A stretch of DNA of 64,000 bases from Acidobacteriota bacterium (lineage in GTDB: Bacteria; Acidobacteriota; Terriglobia; Bryobacterales; Bryobacteraceae). Location: the NCBI GenBank assembly GCA_029776225.1, contig JAKOTR010000091.1:28917-92916 (forward strand). Reading direction: 5' to 3'. The position numbers and the translations under genes were made by a program. Positions 39,235 to 48,031 of the stretch are shown piece after piece (positions within the stretch are counted from its first letter, which is position 1; every line of letters starts with the position of its first letter). A model generated the notes under the pieces. It was not told where the DNA came from and searched no databases. It saw nothing but the letters and a program-made list of their open reading frames with translations.

Positions 39235-42200
39235 CTACCTTGCCGCCCGCGCCAGCGAAGGCATGAGCTTGATGGCCCGGCGCGTGTTGTACTGCTCGCG
39301 CCAGGCGCGGTGGGCGGGGGTGTCCGGGAACCGCTCGGAGGGCGGATACGGATACCGGCTCATGCCGTGGAAGGGCAGCGGCTCCACGGACTGCGAAAAC
39401 GCGGTGTTGGCGTCGCCGTCCTTTGACCAGCCGTCCACCAGCAGGAGGAAGTCGCGCTTCCAGCCCGCGGGCAGCGGTGGCAGGGCTTGCGCATCGAAGC
39501 TGATGCGCAACTCGTCGCCGGATCCCATAATCACGAAGCGGTCGTCGGCGGCGCACAACAGTTCGCGAACATCGCCGTAGCGCGTGTAGAGGCCGGGGAT
39601 CGGGTTCCACATCGCCTCCGGTACCCAGTGCGCATATTCGTAGACTTCGGGCTGTTCGCGCCGCGGATGAATTCCCGCGCGGGAGAAGCCGCGCAGATCG
39701 AGCTCGGCGGCGGCGGGATCGAGGGATGTCATCTTCACCTCCGGGGCCGCCGTGTCTTCGCTCAAAAAGATTTCGTCCCAGTACAGGCACGTGTTGGTGA
39801 CGATCCGGACCTCGCGCGAGGCGGAGAGGAATTTTCCCGTGAGATCGACCACGATGGTCTTGGGCCCGCCCGAGGGCACGCCCATGTCTTCGATCACGGT
39901 GCGCCAGCGCCCGGCGGCGTCCTTCACCTGGAGGTATGGCATGACCAGCGCGCCCTGGTCTCCCTGCGACGCAGCCATGAAGGTGCTGCCATCGGCCCAA
40001 TCGATCCAGCCGTTCAGCACTAGGATGGCGCGGTTCTCACGTGCCGCCTGCGGCCCGAAATCCAGTTCGAGCGCATGCATCTCGGCGCGCCCCGCGTAGT
40101 CGTGCTGGAAGCCGGCGGCGTAGATGCGGTCGCGCCGCGCCACGTTCCAGAGCACATTGCGGCCGCGGTGATCGCGCGCCGCGCGCGGGTAGATCCGGCG
40201 GCGCACGCCGAACAGGCGGAACTCGGGGAACGGCGGCGCTTTGAACTTGTCATTCGTGAACAGCTCGATGCCGGCGTGGTGATCGACGGCGATCAAACGC
40301 GCCTGGTCGATGTAGGAAATTTCGTGCAGCTCCTCGGTAATGCGGATCTCGTACCGGCCGTTGAGGGGAGCGAGCGAGCCCGGAGGCAAATGCAGGTACT
40401 CGTCGCTATCGACCGGGAAATAGTTGCCGTCGCCCGAGCTGGCGCCCAGCGGAGCCACGCCGAGCACGTCGCTGATGAACTGGAACTCGCGGCCGTTCCA
40501 GGTGAAAACCATCGGGCAGGAGCCGGACAGCCGGGGCGCTTCCTTGTAGGCGGCGGCGCGCCCCGCGGGCTCGTTGGGCTGGTTTTGGATCAACCCGTTC
40601 GGCCAACTGATGCGCACGGTGTCGAGCTGGCGGGCCTGACCCAGGCCGAACAGCAACGGAACGCCCGCGTAGATTTTCTTCTGATACTGGTTGCCCGCCC
40701 GGACCTCAACCTCCGCGCCCGCGCCGTCCTTGAGATTTTTCAAGCCGGCCAGGGAGATGCGGATCCACTGGTTCTTGGTGGCGGTCTGATTCAGCAGCAG
40801 GTGTACGGCGCCGCTGGGCGTCACCGCGGCGAGGTCCGCGCGCCCGTCGGCGTTGAAATCGGCCGTGGCCCAGGCGGTGGCTTCGGGGAACCCGGCGGGC
40901 GTTCCGGCTGAGGCGAACTTCACCAGGCCCAGGTTGCGGTAAACGGCGCTTCCCGCAACCAGGTCGGCAAAGCCGCGGTTCTCCAGGTCGGTGAACTCGA
41001 ATGCCTGGCCGCGCGCCAGAGGCGCGAGCGCGCTCTGAAAATTCCCTTCGCGGTTGAGAGCCAGGCCGACGCCCTCCGGCGTGGCGAAGGCCAGATCGAT
41101 CCAGCTATCGTTGTCGATATCGACGGGACGAAGCGCCTTCGCGCCGGCCGGCAAGGCGGCCAGCGGCTCTGCCGTGTAGACGCCGCGCATCTGGTCGCGA
41201 TAAACGACGCCCGCGCCGCCGGCGTAGGATACCGCGATATCGGTGGCTTTCGTGTCCGGCACAACGCGGAACGGCGCTGCGGCAATCGCCCGGCCGGAGG
41301 CGAAGGGGAAACGCGAGGTGTAATCCGCAAACGCCTTGCCTTCATTGCGCAGCAGCGCGGATTTTTCGCCGAACAGGAACAGGTCCAGGTCGTAATCGTG
41401 ATCGAAATCCAGCCATAGCGCGGCCTCAAAACGGCCGGCTGGCATCGCCGCGTTCTCCTCCTTTTTGAACCGGCCCTTGATGTTGCGGTATATCGCCGAG
41501 CCCGTTTCGGTGAGGATGCAGAGATCAGGAAGGCCGTCGTTATCGTAGTCTCCTGCTGCGACGGCAATCACGCCCTTAATGCCTTCGAGGCCCGAATTCG
41601 CGGCCAAATCGGTGCCCTTGCGATACAGGCGGATGCCGTCGCGGGAGTAGGCCAGCAGATCGGCTGCGCCGGCGCTGGCGGAATCCAGCACCTGCAAGCC
41701 GGCCGATTTGGGATCAACCGCTCCGGCAAGCTTTCGAACCTGGAACCTGAGTTCAGCGGCGGGGGCGCCGGCTGCTGCGGGGAGCGCCTGAATGGGATCG
41801 TAGAGCTCCGCGTAATAGCACCACTCCACGTCCTCGGTGTCGTCGGCGGCTTTCTGGCGCGCCTTGGCGTCCTGAAACACAGCCAGCGCTTTGGCGGCTT
41901 CGGCCTCGTTCCCGAGCAGGCGGTACACGTTGTAAAGCTGGAAACGCGGCGCGACCATGTTGGGGTCGAGCTTCGCGGCGATCTCGAATTGCTCGATCGC
42001 TTCTTTTTCCCTGCCGGTCAGGTTGTAGAGCAGGCCGAGATTGTACCGGGAGACCGGTTCGTCGGGAACCAACTTGATCATCTGCTCGAACTGGCGGATC
42101 GCCTCCGGATACCGCGCCTCGCGCTTGAACGCGATCCCGAGATTGAACCACGTGTGGGGCAGGGCCGGATTCTGTTTTTGAGCCTTTTCGAGCTCGACAA

Positions 42201-42477
42201 TCGCTTCCTGCGTGTTGCCGGAGCGCAGCAGGGCGAGGCTGTAGTTGAGCCGCTCGCGGAAGGAATCCGGAGCGAGTTCGAGCGCCTTTTTCAATTCCGC
42301 GACTGACTGGGCGACCGTGGTTGGCGTCTCGAAGAGGGCTTTGCCGACGTTCCGGTAGCGCCACAGCAATTCCTCGTTGGAAGCGGAACCGGCAGGGCCG
42401 GGAACCGCGCTCACGAGCAGGAATATCGCCGCTGCGAGAGTGAGAAGCGGCGCCAGCGACAATCTGAGTCTCTTCAT
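39235..42477 (-). CDS. Exported TPR and VCBS/FG-GAP repeat protein with ASPIC/UnbV-like region
   Basis: This large exported protein (1080 residues) has a signal peptide (LRLSLAPLLTLAAAIFLLVSA), three or more TPR repeats (about 60-200: WFNLGIAFKREARYPEAI and relatives), then FG-GAP/VCBS repeats with calcium-type loops (AGDYDNDGLPDLCIL, WLDFDHDYDLDLFLF, ATADFNADGRADLAAV), an ASPIC-like segment (GLGQARQLDTVRISWPNG) and a long C-terminal part of unknown fold. It probably folds as a propeller on the cell surface or in the periplasm. I start it at the ATG at 42477 since the upstream part to 42534 does not form a signal. Function unknown; such proteins are abundant in Acidobacteriota and Planctomycetes. 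Confidence 0.8.
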   Translation of the reverse strand: MKRLRLSLAPLLTLAAAIFLLVSAVPGPAGSASNEELLWRYRNVGKALFETPTTVAQSVAELKKALELAPDSFRERLNYSLALLRSGNTQEAIVELEKAQKQNPALPHTWFNLGIAFKREARYPEAIRQFEQMIKLVPDEPVSRYNLGLLYNLTGREKEAIEQFEIAAKLDPNMVAPRFQLYNVYRLLGNEAEAAKALAVFQDAKARQKAADDTEDVEWCYYAELYDPIQALPAAAGAPAAELRFQVRKLAGAVDPKSAGLQVLDSASAGAADLLAYSRDGIRLYRKGTDLAANSGLEGIKGVIAVAAGDYDNDGLPDLCILTETGSAIYRNIKGRFKKEENAAMPAGRFEAALWLDFDHDYDLDLFLFGEKSALLRNEGKAFADYTSRFPFASGRAIAAAPFRVVPDTKATDIAVSYAGGAGVVYRDQMRGVYTAEPLAALPAGAKALRPVDIDNDSWIDLAFATPEGVGLALNREGNFQSALAPLARGQAFEFTDLENRGFADLVAGSAVYRNLGLVKFASAGTPAGFPEATAWATADFNADGRADLAAVTPSGAVHLLLNQTATKNQWIRISLAGLKNLKDGAGAEVEVRAGNQYQKKIYAGVPLLFGLGQARQLDTVRISWPNGLIQNQPNEPAGRAAAYKEAPRLSGSCPMVFTWNGREFQFISDVLGVAPLGASSGDGNYFPVDSDEYLHLPPGSLAPLNGRYEIRITEELHEISYIDQARLIAVDHHAGIELFTNDKFKAPPFPEFRLFGVRRRIYPRAARDHRGRNVLWNVARRDRIYAAGFQHDYAGRAEMHALELDFGPQAARENRAILVLNGWIDWADGSTFMAASQGDQGALVMPYLQVKDAAGRWRTVIEDMGVPSGGPKTIVVDLTGKFLSASREVRIVTNTCLYWDEIFLSEDTAAPEVKMTSLDPAAAELDLRGFSRAGIHPRREQPEVYEYAHWVPEAMWNPIPGLYTRYGDVRELLCAADDRFVIMGSGDELRISFDAQALPPLPAGWKRDFLLLVDGWSKDGDANTAFSQSVEPLPFHGMSRYPYPPSERFPDTPAHRAWREQYNTRRAIKLMPSLARAAR

Positions 42478-42555
42478 GGCCGTCGGCCGTCCGTCTTGCG
42501 ATTGTATATCGCCGCCCGGCCCGGCGGGACGCACTGTGGACAGGTTCGGTCTGGC

Positions 42556-43230
42556 CTACAGCGGCGCCTTGGAGGTCACCTCTATCCGCAAAATGTGGTT
42601 GCTTTGAAAAACGTTGCCGAATTGCGGGACGATGTACTGGTACATGTACCCGGTTTCCATGCTCCAGTAGCGGGACAGCTTGCGTCCGATGGCGGAGTAG
42701 AGCCTGAGCTGATCAAACGTTCGGCCCCGAGAGTTGAAGCCGAAACGCACCTGCGGTTCCGCTGAAAGCCGGAGGAAGTAGCTCCTGGATAACCCGCGGC
42801 GGGTCTCAAACCTGTATCGAAGCCGGTTCTGGTAGCTGCCTTCCTCAAACAACTGTTCAAAGCGCACGCGATGACCCAGGGTCCAGGCGCCACTGTTTTC
42901 GGAGAAGCTTGCCTGCTCGTAAATGCGGTGCTCGGCAGTCGACGGAGAGAAGTCGCCCGTAGGGAATTTCCGTATATAGAAGTGGCCGGCGCTGAGCACG
43001 ACGGAGTCGTTGAGTTTGTAATTTACACCGTTGCGGAACAGCAGCCTGTCCCACTTGGTGATGATGCTGTCCCTGCGCACTTGCGCTTCGATGTGCACGC
43101 CCCAGCGGCCCGCGACCGGATGATCCCCCGAGTACACGTACCATCCCCTGGCGTTTGTATTCGTTATCCGTCCGTCTTGCGCCTGCGCGAGCGTGGCGAA
43201 TGCGGCCAGAAGGGCAAGAACAGTTCTCAG
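42556..43230 (-). CDS. DUF2490 outer-membrane-type protein, probable CTG start
   Basis: The protein resembles DUF2490 beta-barrel proteins (WYVYSGDHPVAGRWGVHIE, SRSYFLRLSAEPQVRFGF, WSMETGYMYQYIVPQF). The longest frame with an ATG/GTG start (GTG at 43137) lacks any export signal. The frame however stays open upstream and gives a good signal peptide (RTVLALLAAFATLAQAQ) if it begins at the CTG at 43230. That CTG overlaps the TGA stop of the SIMPL gene (CTGA) and has GAGGTGG 4 bases upstream. I therefore extend the gene to 43230 (224 residues). A stop codon precedes it, so no ATG is available further up. The function is unknown. Confidence 0.72.
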   Translation of the reverse strand: MRTVLALLAAFATLAQAQDGRITNTNARGWYVYSGDHPVAGRWGVHIEAQVRRDSIITKWDRLLFRNGVNYKLNDSVVLSAGHFYIRKFPTGDFSPSTAEHRIYEQASFSENSGAWTLGHRVRFEQLFEEGSYQNRLRYRFETRRGLSRSYFLRLSAEPQVRFGFNSRGRTFDQLRLYSAIGRKLSRYWSMETGYMYQYIVPQFGNVFQSNHILRIEVTSKAPL

Positions 43231-43928
43231 CGAGCCACCTCAACCCGCAGTGTGACGGCCGCCCGCACCTCTACTGTTCCGGGCTCTATGGGGGTTGCCG
43301 CCGCCGCTTCCATGCGTGCCATGCTCATCACCATCGGGCGGATGGGAGGCTCGCCGCCCGCCTCCGCCGAAAGCACGCGGACAATTCTGACCCCGAGCGC
43401 GCTTGCGATGGCCTCGGCGTCCGCGCGTGCCGCGGCGGCGGCTTCCTTCAAGGCTTGCGCGCGCGCCGCACGCTGGTCCTTCAGGCTGAACTCAAGCCGC
43501 TGGATATTGTTCGCCCCCGCCTTCATGGCGGCGTCGATGATCGGGCCCACGGACTTCAGATCGCTCGTAGTGACCAGGACCGTGTTGCGGGCGGTGTAGC
43601 CCGAGATCTCCGGCGCGGCGTCTCTGGGGCTCCGGTACATCGGCTCAAGCGAGTAGCCGGCGGTGCGGATCTCGGCGTTGGGGCCTGCGACCCGGCGCAG
43701 CTCGCGAATCACCGCGTCCGCGCGCTCTGCGTTCTGTGTTCCCGCGGCCTCGGCGGTGGCAGCCTGTGTAACGACGCCGACGGCTATGTGCGCCTGGTCG
43801 GGTGCGACCGCAACAACCCCTTCGCCAAACGCCTGGATGTACGGCGGCGGTGGCGGCGCCTGAGCGAATGCAAGGCCGGCGATCGCAAAGAAAGCCAACA
43901 TAGTTGCCTTCGTGCGCAATGACCTCAT
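43227..43928 (-). CDS. SIMPL (DUF541) domain periplasmic protein
   Basis: The 233-residue product has a signal peptide (MLAFFAIAGLAFAQ within the first 25 residues), a Pro-rich linker and the SIMPL fold: YIQAFGEGVVAVAPDQAHIAVG, AGTQNAERADAVIREL, GYSLEPMY and the C-terminal segment AEAIASALGVRIVRVLS. SIMPL proteins are periplasmic, with roles in oxidative stress or outer membrane integrity that are not well defined. Its stop overlaps the start of the DUF2490 gene, so both are probably expressed together. Confidence 0.86.
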   Translation of the reverse strand: MRSLRTKATMLAFFAIAGLAFAQAPPPPPYIQAFGEGVVAVAPDQAHIAVGVVTQAATAEAAGTQNAERADAVIRELRRVAGPNAEIRTAGYSLEPMYRSPRDAAPEISGYTARNTVLVTTSDLKSVGPIIDAAMKAGANNIQRLEFSLKDQRAARAQALKEAAAAARADAEAIASALGVRIVRVLSAEAGGEPPIRPMVMSMARMEAAAATPIEPGTVEVRAAVTLRVEVAR

Positions 43929-44026
43929 TGCTTTGAGATTACAACAGCGGCAGCGGCGGCCGGCCGCGGCGCGGCAGTTTCTTTTCCACGCACCCGCGTC
44001 ACGCCCCGTTGCGTCCCACTTTTGTA

Positions 44027-44215
44027 ATGGGCAAAAAAGACGTAAGCAAACCGGGCCACTTCAAGCTCTCCGGAAGACTGCGTCCGGGTCAAGACGCTCC
44101 GGCGGATCTGTACAAAGAAGAGTATCGTGAAGAGAGGGCGCAGGAAGAGGCGGGCGGGGCAAAGCCTGTCCCGGGCCGGCGCGAAGCACGCACTCGCAAA
44201 CGCGCAAGGCAATGA
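44027..44215 (+). CDS. Small basic protein, 62 residues, coupled to AI-2E gene
   Basis: An ATG at 44027 opens a 62-codon frame rich in K, R and E (GKKDVSKPGHFKLSGRLRPGQ, then EEYREERAQEE). Its stop overlaps the next start as ATGA (44212-44215). There is no recognised domain. The TTG at 44009 would add 6 residues but has no better ribosome site. The coupling supports translation; function unknown. Confidence 0.5.
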   Translation: MGKKDVSKPGHFKLSGRLRPGQDAPADLYKEEYREERAQEEAGGAKPVPGRREARTRKRARQ

Positions 44216-44733
44216 GCAGGCAGCACGGACTGGGCGGCGTTCTCGGATTGATCCGCGAAATCGCACGGACGCTGCTCGCCTATCTCGGCGGGCAGATCGT
44301 CGTAGCGTTGATCCTGTCGGGACTGTACATGACAGGGTACGCGCTGCTTGGCGTCCCGTTATGGTTCCTGGTCGGCCCCATCTGCGGTTTTCTCAACCTG
44401 ATTCCCCATTTCGGGTCCGCAGTTGCGGTGCTGCTATCGGTGGCCGTGTCGGTGATAGGGGGGCTCGGCTGGGAGCGGACCCTGGGCGTGCTCGGGGTCT
44501 TCGTGGCTGTCTCGACACTGGAAAGCTACTGGCTGACGCCGCGGATCATAGGCCGGAGGCTGCAGATCCGGCCGCTGTATGTGTTCCTGGCCGTACTGCT
44601 CGGCGGCGCGCTGTTCGGTTTTCTGGGACTGCTGCTGGCCGTGCCGGTGCTGGCGGTGCTCGTTGTGATCTATCGCTACGCGCGGGGAACCGAGCCCGGC
44701 GCCGGGGTTCCCAAACAGCCGGGATCTCTCTAA
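44212..44733 (+). CDS. AI-2E family transporter-like protein, half-length
   Basis: The product (173 residues, about five membrane helices) matches only the C-terminal half of AI-2E family transporters: LLAYLGGQIVVALILSGLYM, GVPLWFLVGPICGFLNLIPHFG and the LTPRIIGRRLQIRPLYVFLAVLLGG segment with PVLAVLVV at the end. Full members are about 330-370 residues. The region upstream contains no recognisable remainder of the N-terminal half, so this is either a compact family form or a decayed copy. The start overlaps a small gene stop, which argues for an intact, expressed gene. Confidence 0.72.
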   Translation: MSRQHGLGGVLGLIREIARTLLAYLGGQIVVALILSGLYMTGYALLGVPLWFLVGPICGFLNLIPHFGSAVAVLLSVAVSVIGGLGWERTLGVLGVFVAVSTLESYWLTPRIIGRRLQIRPLYVFLAVLLGGALFGFLGLLLAVPVLAVLVVIYRYARGTEPGAGVPKQPGSL

Positions 44734-44737
44734 GCCA

Positions 44738-46699
44738 TCATTCGAGCACGACTACTTCGTATGCGTCGAGCTTCGGCAGCAGGAAAGCCATTCTGCCGTT
44801 GGCGGCCGAGAGCTTGAGCTTTTCTCCGGTGCCTGCCACCCTTGCCGACTTGAACTTGCCGGATACCTCAACGCGAATGCCGCGCATCGGAATCGGGTCG
44901 AACCACCCGGTTTGCGAGTGCCCGGTGAGGTTCACGAAATGTACCAGCGTGCGGGCGCGCGCGGGCTGCCGCATCAGCGTAATTTCGACCAGAGGATGCG
45001 CGTTGGTCACGAGCTGCCGGCCTGCGGGCAGCAGGCGGTCAATCAAATCGGCGACCAGCGCGGCATGCGGCGCCGAGCTGTGGCGATAGTAGAGCGCGCC
45101 GACCTGCCAGGGGATCCAGGCCACCTTACCCGCGCCCAGTTCCGTCATCAGCAATCCGGGCTTCTGTGTTTCTACCTTATCGGTCCAGACTCTTTCCGGC
45201 GGGCCGAAGCGCGCGGGCGGTATCAACGTGAGCGGGCTTGTGCCCTCCGTTTCCAGGTATTCCCCGTCGAGGAACATCACATCGGTGTCCTTGAGCGACG
45301 GTAGCAGCGAATGATCGCGGATGCGGAAGTAGGCCGAGCGAGTGTTGTTCCAGCGGCGGACCGGCTTCGGCAGGCCCTGGATCGCCGGTTCTCTGGCGCC
45401 CGCTACGAGCAGCCGTCCGCCGGCCCGCACCCACTTTTCCAACGCGGCGGGCGCGCCGTCGGGCGCGATCACGATGTCCCACGGCCCGCGGTCCAGCGCA
45501 GCGAGGTTTGTGGAGACGGCAAACGGGATGTGCTGCTCGCTCAGGATGCGGAAGAAGCCCCGGTAATCGGCCTGGCGCGCGTCCATGCTGAGCAGCAGCA
45601 CGCGCGCGGCGCTTTGCTGTCCGACGTAGAGTTCCTCGTGCTTCTTGTGCCACTCGTTGACGGAACGCAGCACGGGCAGCGCGCGGCGGTCCTCCTGGTC
45701 CGGCGTGCCGAGCATGGCGAAGGACGGTCCCGCACCGTTGGCCATGTTCTGGAACAACCGCGCGCGTATCTCGGCGGGCGGCACGTGGGCGAAGCGGTAC
45801 GGGATATCCACAAACGCCATGCAGAGGTTGAACGCCATTTTATCGGGCTCCGAATTCCGCGCGCGGTTTACGTTGTCGCTCGCCGAGTACGGCCACAGCG
45901 GCAGCGGGCGGTCCACCGCTGTGTTCGACTCCGACATGATCCCGTCCACGTGTTCCTGGATGTAGGTGAGGAACGCAGCGCGGGGCCTCTTGGAGCGGAT
46001 CAGAGCGGCAATACTGGCCGCCACTTCATTCCTGGAGATTTCCATGAACTCGCGGTAGTCGGCATCCGGCTTTTCGGGCAGCGGCCGGCCGTAGCGGGCT
46101 TCGAAGCGTTTCTTGCAGCCGTCGCAGCGGCACGTCCCCATCGGCCTGCCGCTGTAATCCGAGCCCGGGTTGCCGAACATGTTGAAGAACAGCCCGTCCA
46201 CTTCGTAGCGTTCCAGCGCTTCGGCCAGAATCTTCAACGCATGCTCGCGGTAATAGCCCCCGTTGATGCAGGTGGCGTAGGTGCCGTTGTACTCCGCGGG
46301 CTCGCCGTTCGCGCGTTTGAAGAACCATTCGGGGTGGGCGTCGAAAGCCTCTTTTTGCGACTTGCTGAGATCGAAGCGGCCGATGACGCGGATGCCGCGC
46401 TTGTGCGCCTCGCGCAACACCTCGCCGAACAGGTCGCGGCCCGGCGGAAGGAACGGGCTCGGATAATGGAACGGGACCTTGGTGGGGTAATATGCCCTGA
46501 TGCCGCCCATGCCGAACAGCAGCGCATTCGCGCCGAGATCGGCAACCTGCTGCACCAGCCGTGCGGCGTCGAGGTTGGCATCGGTTTCGCGCAGATTGGT
46601 CTGCACGAGCCGCACCGGCTCATCCATCCACCACCGGGGCTCCGCCGCGCACGCGAGCGCGCCGGCGGCTGCGAGTGTCGCAAGCAGTCGCTTCCTCAT
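44738..46699 (-). CDS. Exported glycoside-hydrolase-like protein (GHL/GH42-type TIM barrel)
   Basis: The 653-residue protein has a signal peptide (MRKRLLATLAAAGALACAA) and a TIM-barrel part resembling hypothetical glycosyl hydrolase (GHL6) and GH42-like folds: RLVQTNLRETDANLDAARLV, the segment GIRVIGRFDLSKSQKEAF, HPEWFFKRANGEPAEYNGTYATC (split), EVDGLFFNMFGNPG and FLTYIQEHVDGI. A glutamine-amidotransferase-like trimerisation region follows (SMDARQADYRGFFRILSEQ, VIAPDGAPAALEKWVRAGGRLLV). The frame continues upstream into the next gene, but the ATG at 46699 overlaps the DUF1080 stop, so two proteins are more likely than a fusion. Substrate not recognisable. Confidence 0.8.
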   Translation of the reverse strand: MRKRLLATLAAAGALACAAEPRWWMDEPVRLVQTNLRETDANLDAARLVQQVADLGANALLFGMGGIRAYYPTKVPFHYPSPFLPPGRDLFGEVLREAHKRGIRVIGRFDLSKSQKEAFDAHPEWFFKRANGEPAEYNGTYATCINGGYYREHALKILAEALERYEVDGLFFNMFGNPGSDYSGRPMGTCRCDGCKKRFEARYGRPLPEKPDADYREFMEISRNEVAASIAALIRSKRPRAAFLTYIQEHVDGIMSESNTAVDRPLPLWPYSASDNVNRARNSEPDKMAFNLCMAFVDIPYRFAHVPPAEIRARLFQNMANGAGPSFAMLGTPDQEDRRALPVLRSVNEWHKKHEELYVGQQSAARVLLLSMDARQADYRGFFRILSEQHIPFAVSTNLAALDRGPWDIVIAPDGAPAALEKWVRAGGRLLVAGAREPAIQGLPKPVRRWNNTRSAYFRIRDHSLLPSLKDTDVMFLDGEYLETEGTSPLTLIPPARFGPPERVWTDKVETQKPGLLMTELGAGKVAWIPWQVGALYYRHSSAPHAALVADLIDRLLPAGRQLVTNAHPLVEITLMRQPARARTLVHFVNLTGHSQTGWFDPIPMRGIRVEVSGKFKSARVAGTGEKLKLSAANGRMAFLLPKLDAYEVVVLE

Positions 46700-47457
46700 G
46701 TCAACGTCCTGAAATAGATGTTCCGGTAGGCCACCGGCCCGTGATCGCCCTGCAGCATCAGCGGGTTTTCCGGGGCTTCCGGAATCTCCAGTGCCGAGCG
46801 GGTCGGCCCGTCGCAGACGAAGTTTTCCTGGACGACCACGCCGTTGTAGATGACGCGTTCGAATCTGGCGTGTTCCACCTTCTTGCCGTTTCTGAAGCGC
46901 GGCGCGCGGAACCAGATCCGGTAGTATTGCCACTCGCCCGGCGCCCGCGAGGCGTTGGTGCGCGGCGGCGAGCCGCCGAAGCCCTTCTCGTTTTCCCAGC
47001 GCTGATAGATCGCCCCGCCGTCGCTGAAGGTCAGCGGCCCGGTGGAGCCGAAGCTGTCGAAAACCTGTACCTCGTACAGCCCGTGCAGATACACGCCCGA
47101 GTTGGAGCCTTTGGCCAGCATGAACTCCAGGTAGAGTTCCACATCGCCGAATTTGCGTTCTGAAACCAAATTGGTGGTGTGCGTTTCTATGCCGTTGACG
47201 ATGATCCCGCCGGGCTCCCGTTTCGCCACCAGCCGGCTGGAATCCGGGCTCAGACTCACGGACCGGGCAGTGAACCACTCGTTCGTTCTGCCGGGAACGC
47301 CGCGCCAGCCGAGTTCGACGCGCCAGCCCGACAAATCTTTCCCGTTCAAGAGCGGCTGCCAGCCGCTTTCGGTGAGAAACGGCGCCTCCAGTTTCTGCGC
47401 CGGAAGGGCGTGCGCCGCGCCCAGAACGCTTGCCAAAAAAAGTCTACGATTCAGCAC
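46696..47457 (-). CDS. DUF1080 (3-keto-disaccharide hydrolase family) exported protein
   Basis: The 253-residue protein has an N-terminal twin-arginine-like signal (MLNRRLFLASVLGAAHALPA) and the DUF1080 concanavalin-like fold: WQPLLNGKDLSGWRVE, FGDVELYLEFMLAKGSNSGVYLHGLYEVQVFDSF (parts), FERVIYNGVVVQENFVC and PLMLQGDHGPVAYRNIYFRTL. Members include hydrolases of 3-keto-glycosides and many uncharacterised proteins of Planctomycetes and Acidobacteriota. It is coupled to the glycosidase-like gene (ATGA at 46696-46699), pointing to a small glycan-degrading operon. Confidence 0.88.
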   Translation of the reverse strand: MLNRRLFLASVLGAAHALPAQKLEAPFLTESGWQPLLNGKDLSGWRVELGWRGVPGRTNEWFTARSVSLSPDSSRLVAKREPGGIIVNGIETHTTNLVSERKFGDVELYLEFMLAKGSNSGVYLHGLYEVQVFDSFGSTGPLTFSDGGAIYQRWENEKGFGGSPPRTNASRAPGEWQYYRIWFRAPRFRNGKKVEHARFERVIYNGVVVQENFVCDGPTRSALEIPEAPENPLMLQGDHGPVAYRNIYFRTLT

Positions 47458-47462
47458 TGGGA

Positions 47463-47468
47463 TATAAT
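47463..47468 (+). promoter_or_regulatory. TATAAT element before the DUF4352 gene
   Basis: A perfect TATAAT lies about 31 bases before the ATG at 47499. No matching -35 hexamer is visible, so this is only a probable promoter core. Confidence 0.4.
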
Positions 47469-47498
47469 ACCCCGCTTGGAGGTGGATCCAGGGCGGTG

Positions 47499-48008
47499 AT
47501 GCTCACGAGACTGGCTGTGTTTGCCTTGTGCGTGCTGGCCGCCGGCTGCTCGACCGCAACCGGCCCCCAGACGGATTCAAGAATCTTTTCGATGGGGGAT
47601 CGGGTGCAGGCGGGAGATCTGATCTACACCGTTATCGAGGCCGGATGGCTGGACCGCCTGGGCGAGGAGCCGAACGTGCGCATCCCCGAGCACCGCTTCC
47701 TGGCAATCCGGCTCTCGGTCACCAACGCCGGGAAGGCCACCTCGGGCATCCCGCAGCTAAGCCTCGTAAATTCGCGCGGAGAGCGCTACCCGGAACTGAC
47801 GAGCGGCGAAGGCCTCACAGACTGGCTGGGGTTCCTCCGACAGTTGAAGCCGGGGGAAACCGAGCACGGGCGCGTGCTATTTGATGTGCCCACCGCCGCT
47901 TACCGGCTCCGCGTCACCAACGATGCCGAACAGGAAAACGAAGTGGCTGCGCTCGTGGACATCCCGCTGCAACTCGGGCCGATCATTCCGCAACCCGCGG
48001 AGAAATAG
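47499..48008 (+). CDS. DUF4352-like lipoprotein
   Basis: The 169-residue protein has a lipoprotein signal with lipobox LAAGC (AVFALCVLAAGCSTA), then a beta-sandwich with FSMGDRVQAGDLIYTVIEAG, FLAIRLSVTNAGKATSGIPQLSLVNSRG-type strands and GLTDWLGFLRQLKPGETEHGRVLFDVP, typical of DUF4352 (telokin-like) proteins. It is likely anchored in the periplasm. A GTG at 47496 and a longer frame to 47430 exist; the ATG at 47499 gives the best signal. It is followed after 23 bases by a second exported protein. Confidence 0.8.
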   Translation: MLTRLAVFALCVLAAGCSTATGPQTDSRIFSMGDRVQAGDLIYTVIEAGWLDRLGEEPNVRIPEHRFLAIRLSVTNAGKATSGIPQLSLVNSRGERYPELTSGEGLTDWLGFLRQLKPGETEHGRVLFDVPTAAYRLRVTNDAEQENEVAALVDIPLQLGPIIPQPAEK

Positions 48009-48031
48009 GAGCAAAATGATAGCGAGGCATT

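Noticed and set aside
42556..43137. GTG at 43137 as start of the DUF2490 protein
   Set aside because: It leaves an outer-membrane-type protein without an export signal, while the frame continues upstream into a proper signal peptide beginning at CTG 43230.
46700..47278. Fusion of the glycosidase-like protein with the upstream frame (846 codons)
   Set aside because: The upstream part is an alternative frame of the DUF1080 gene. The ATG at 46699 starts a good signal peptide.
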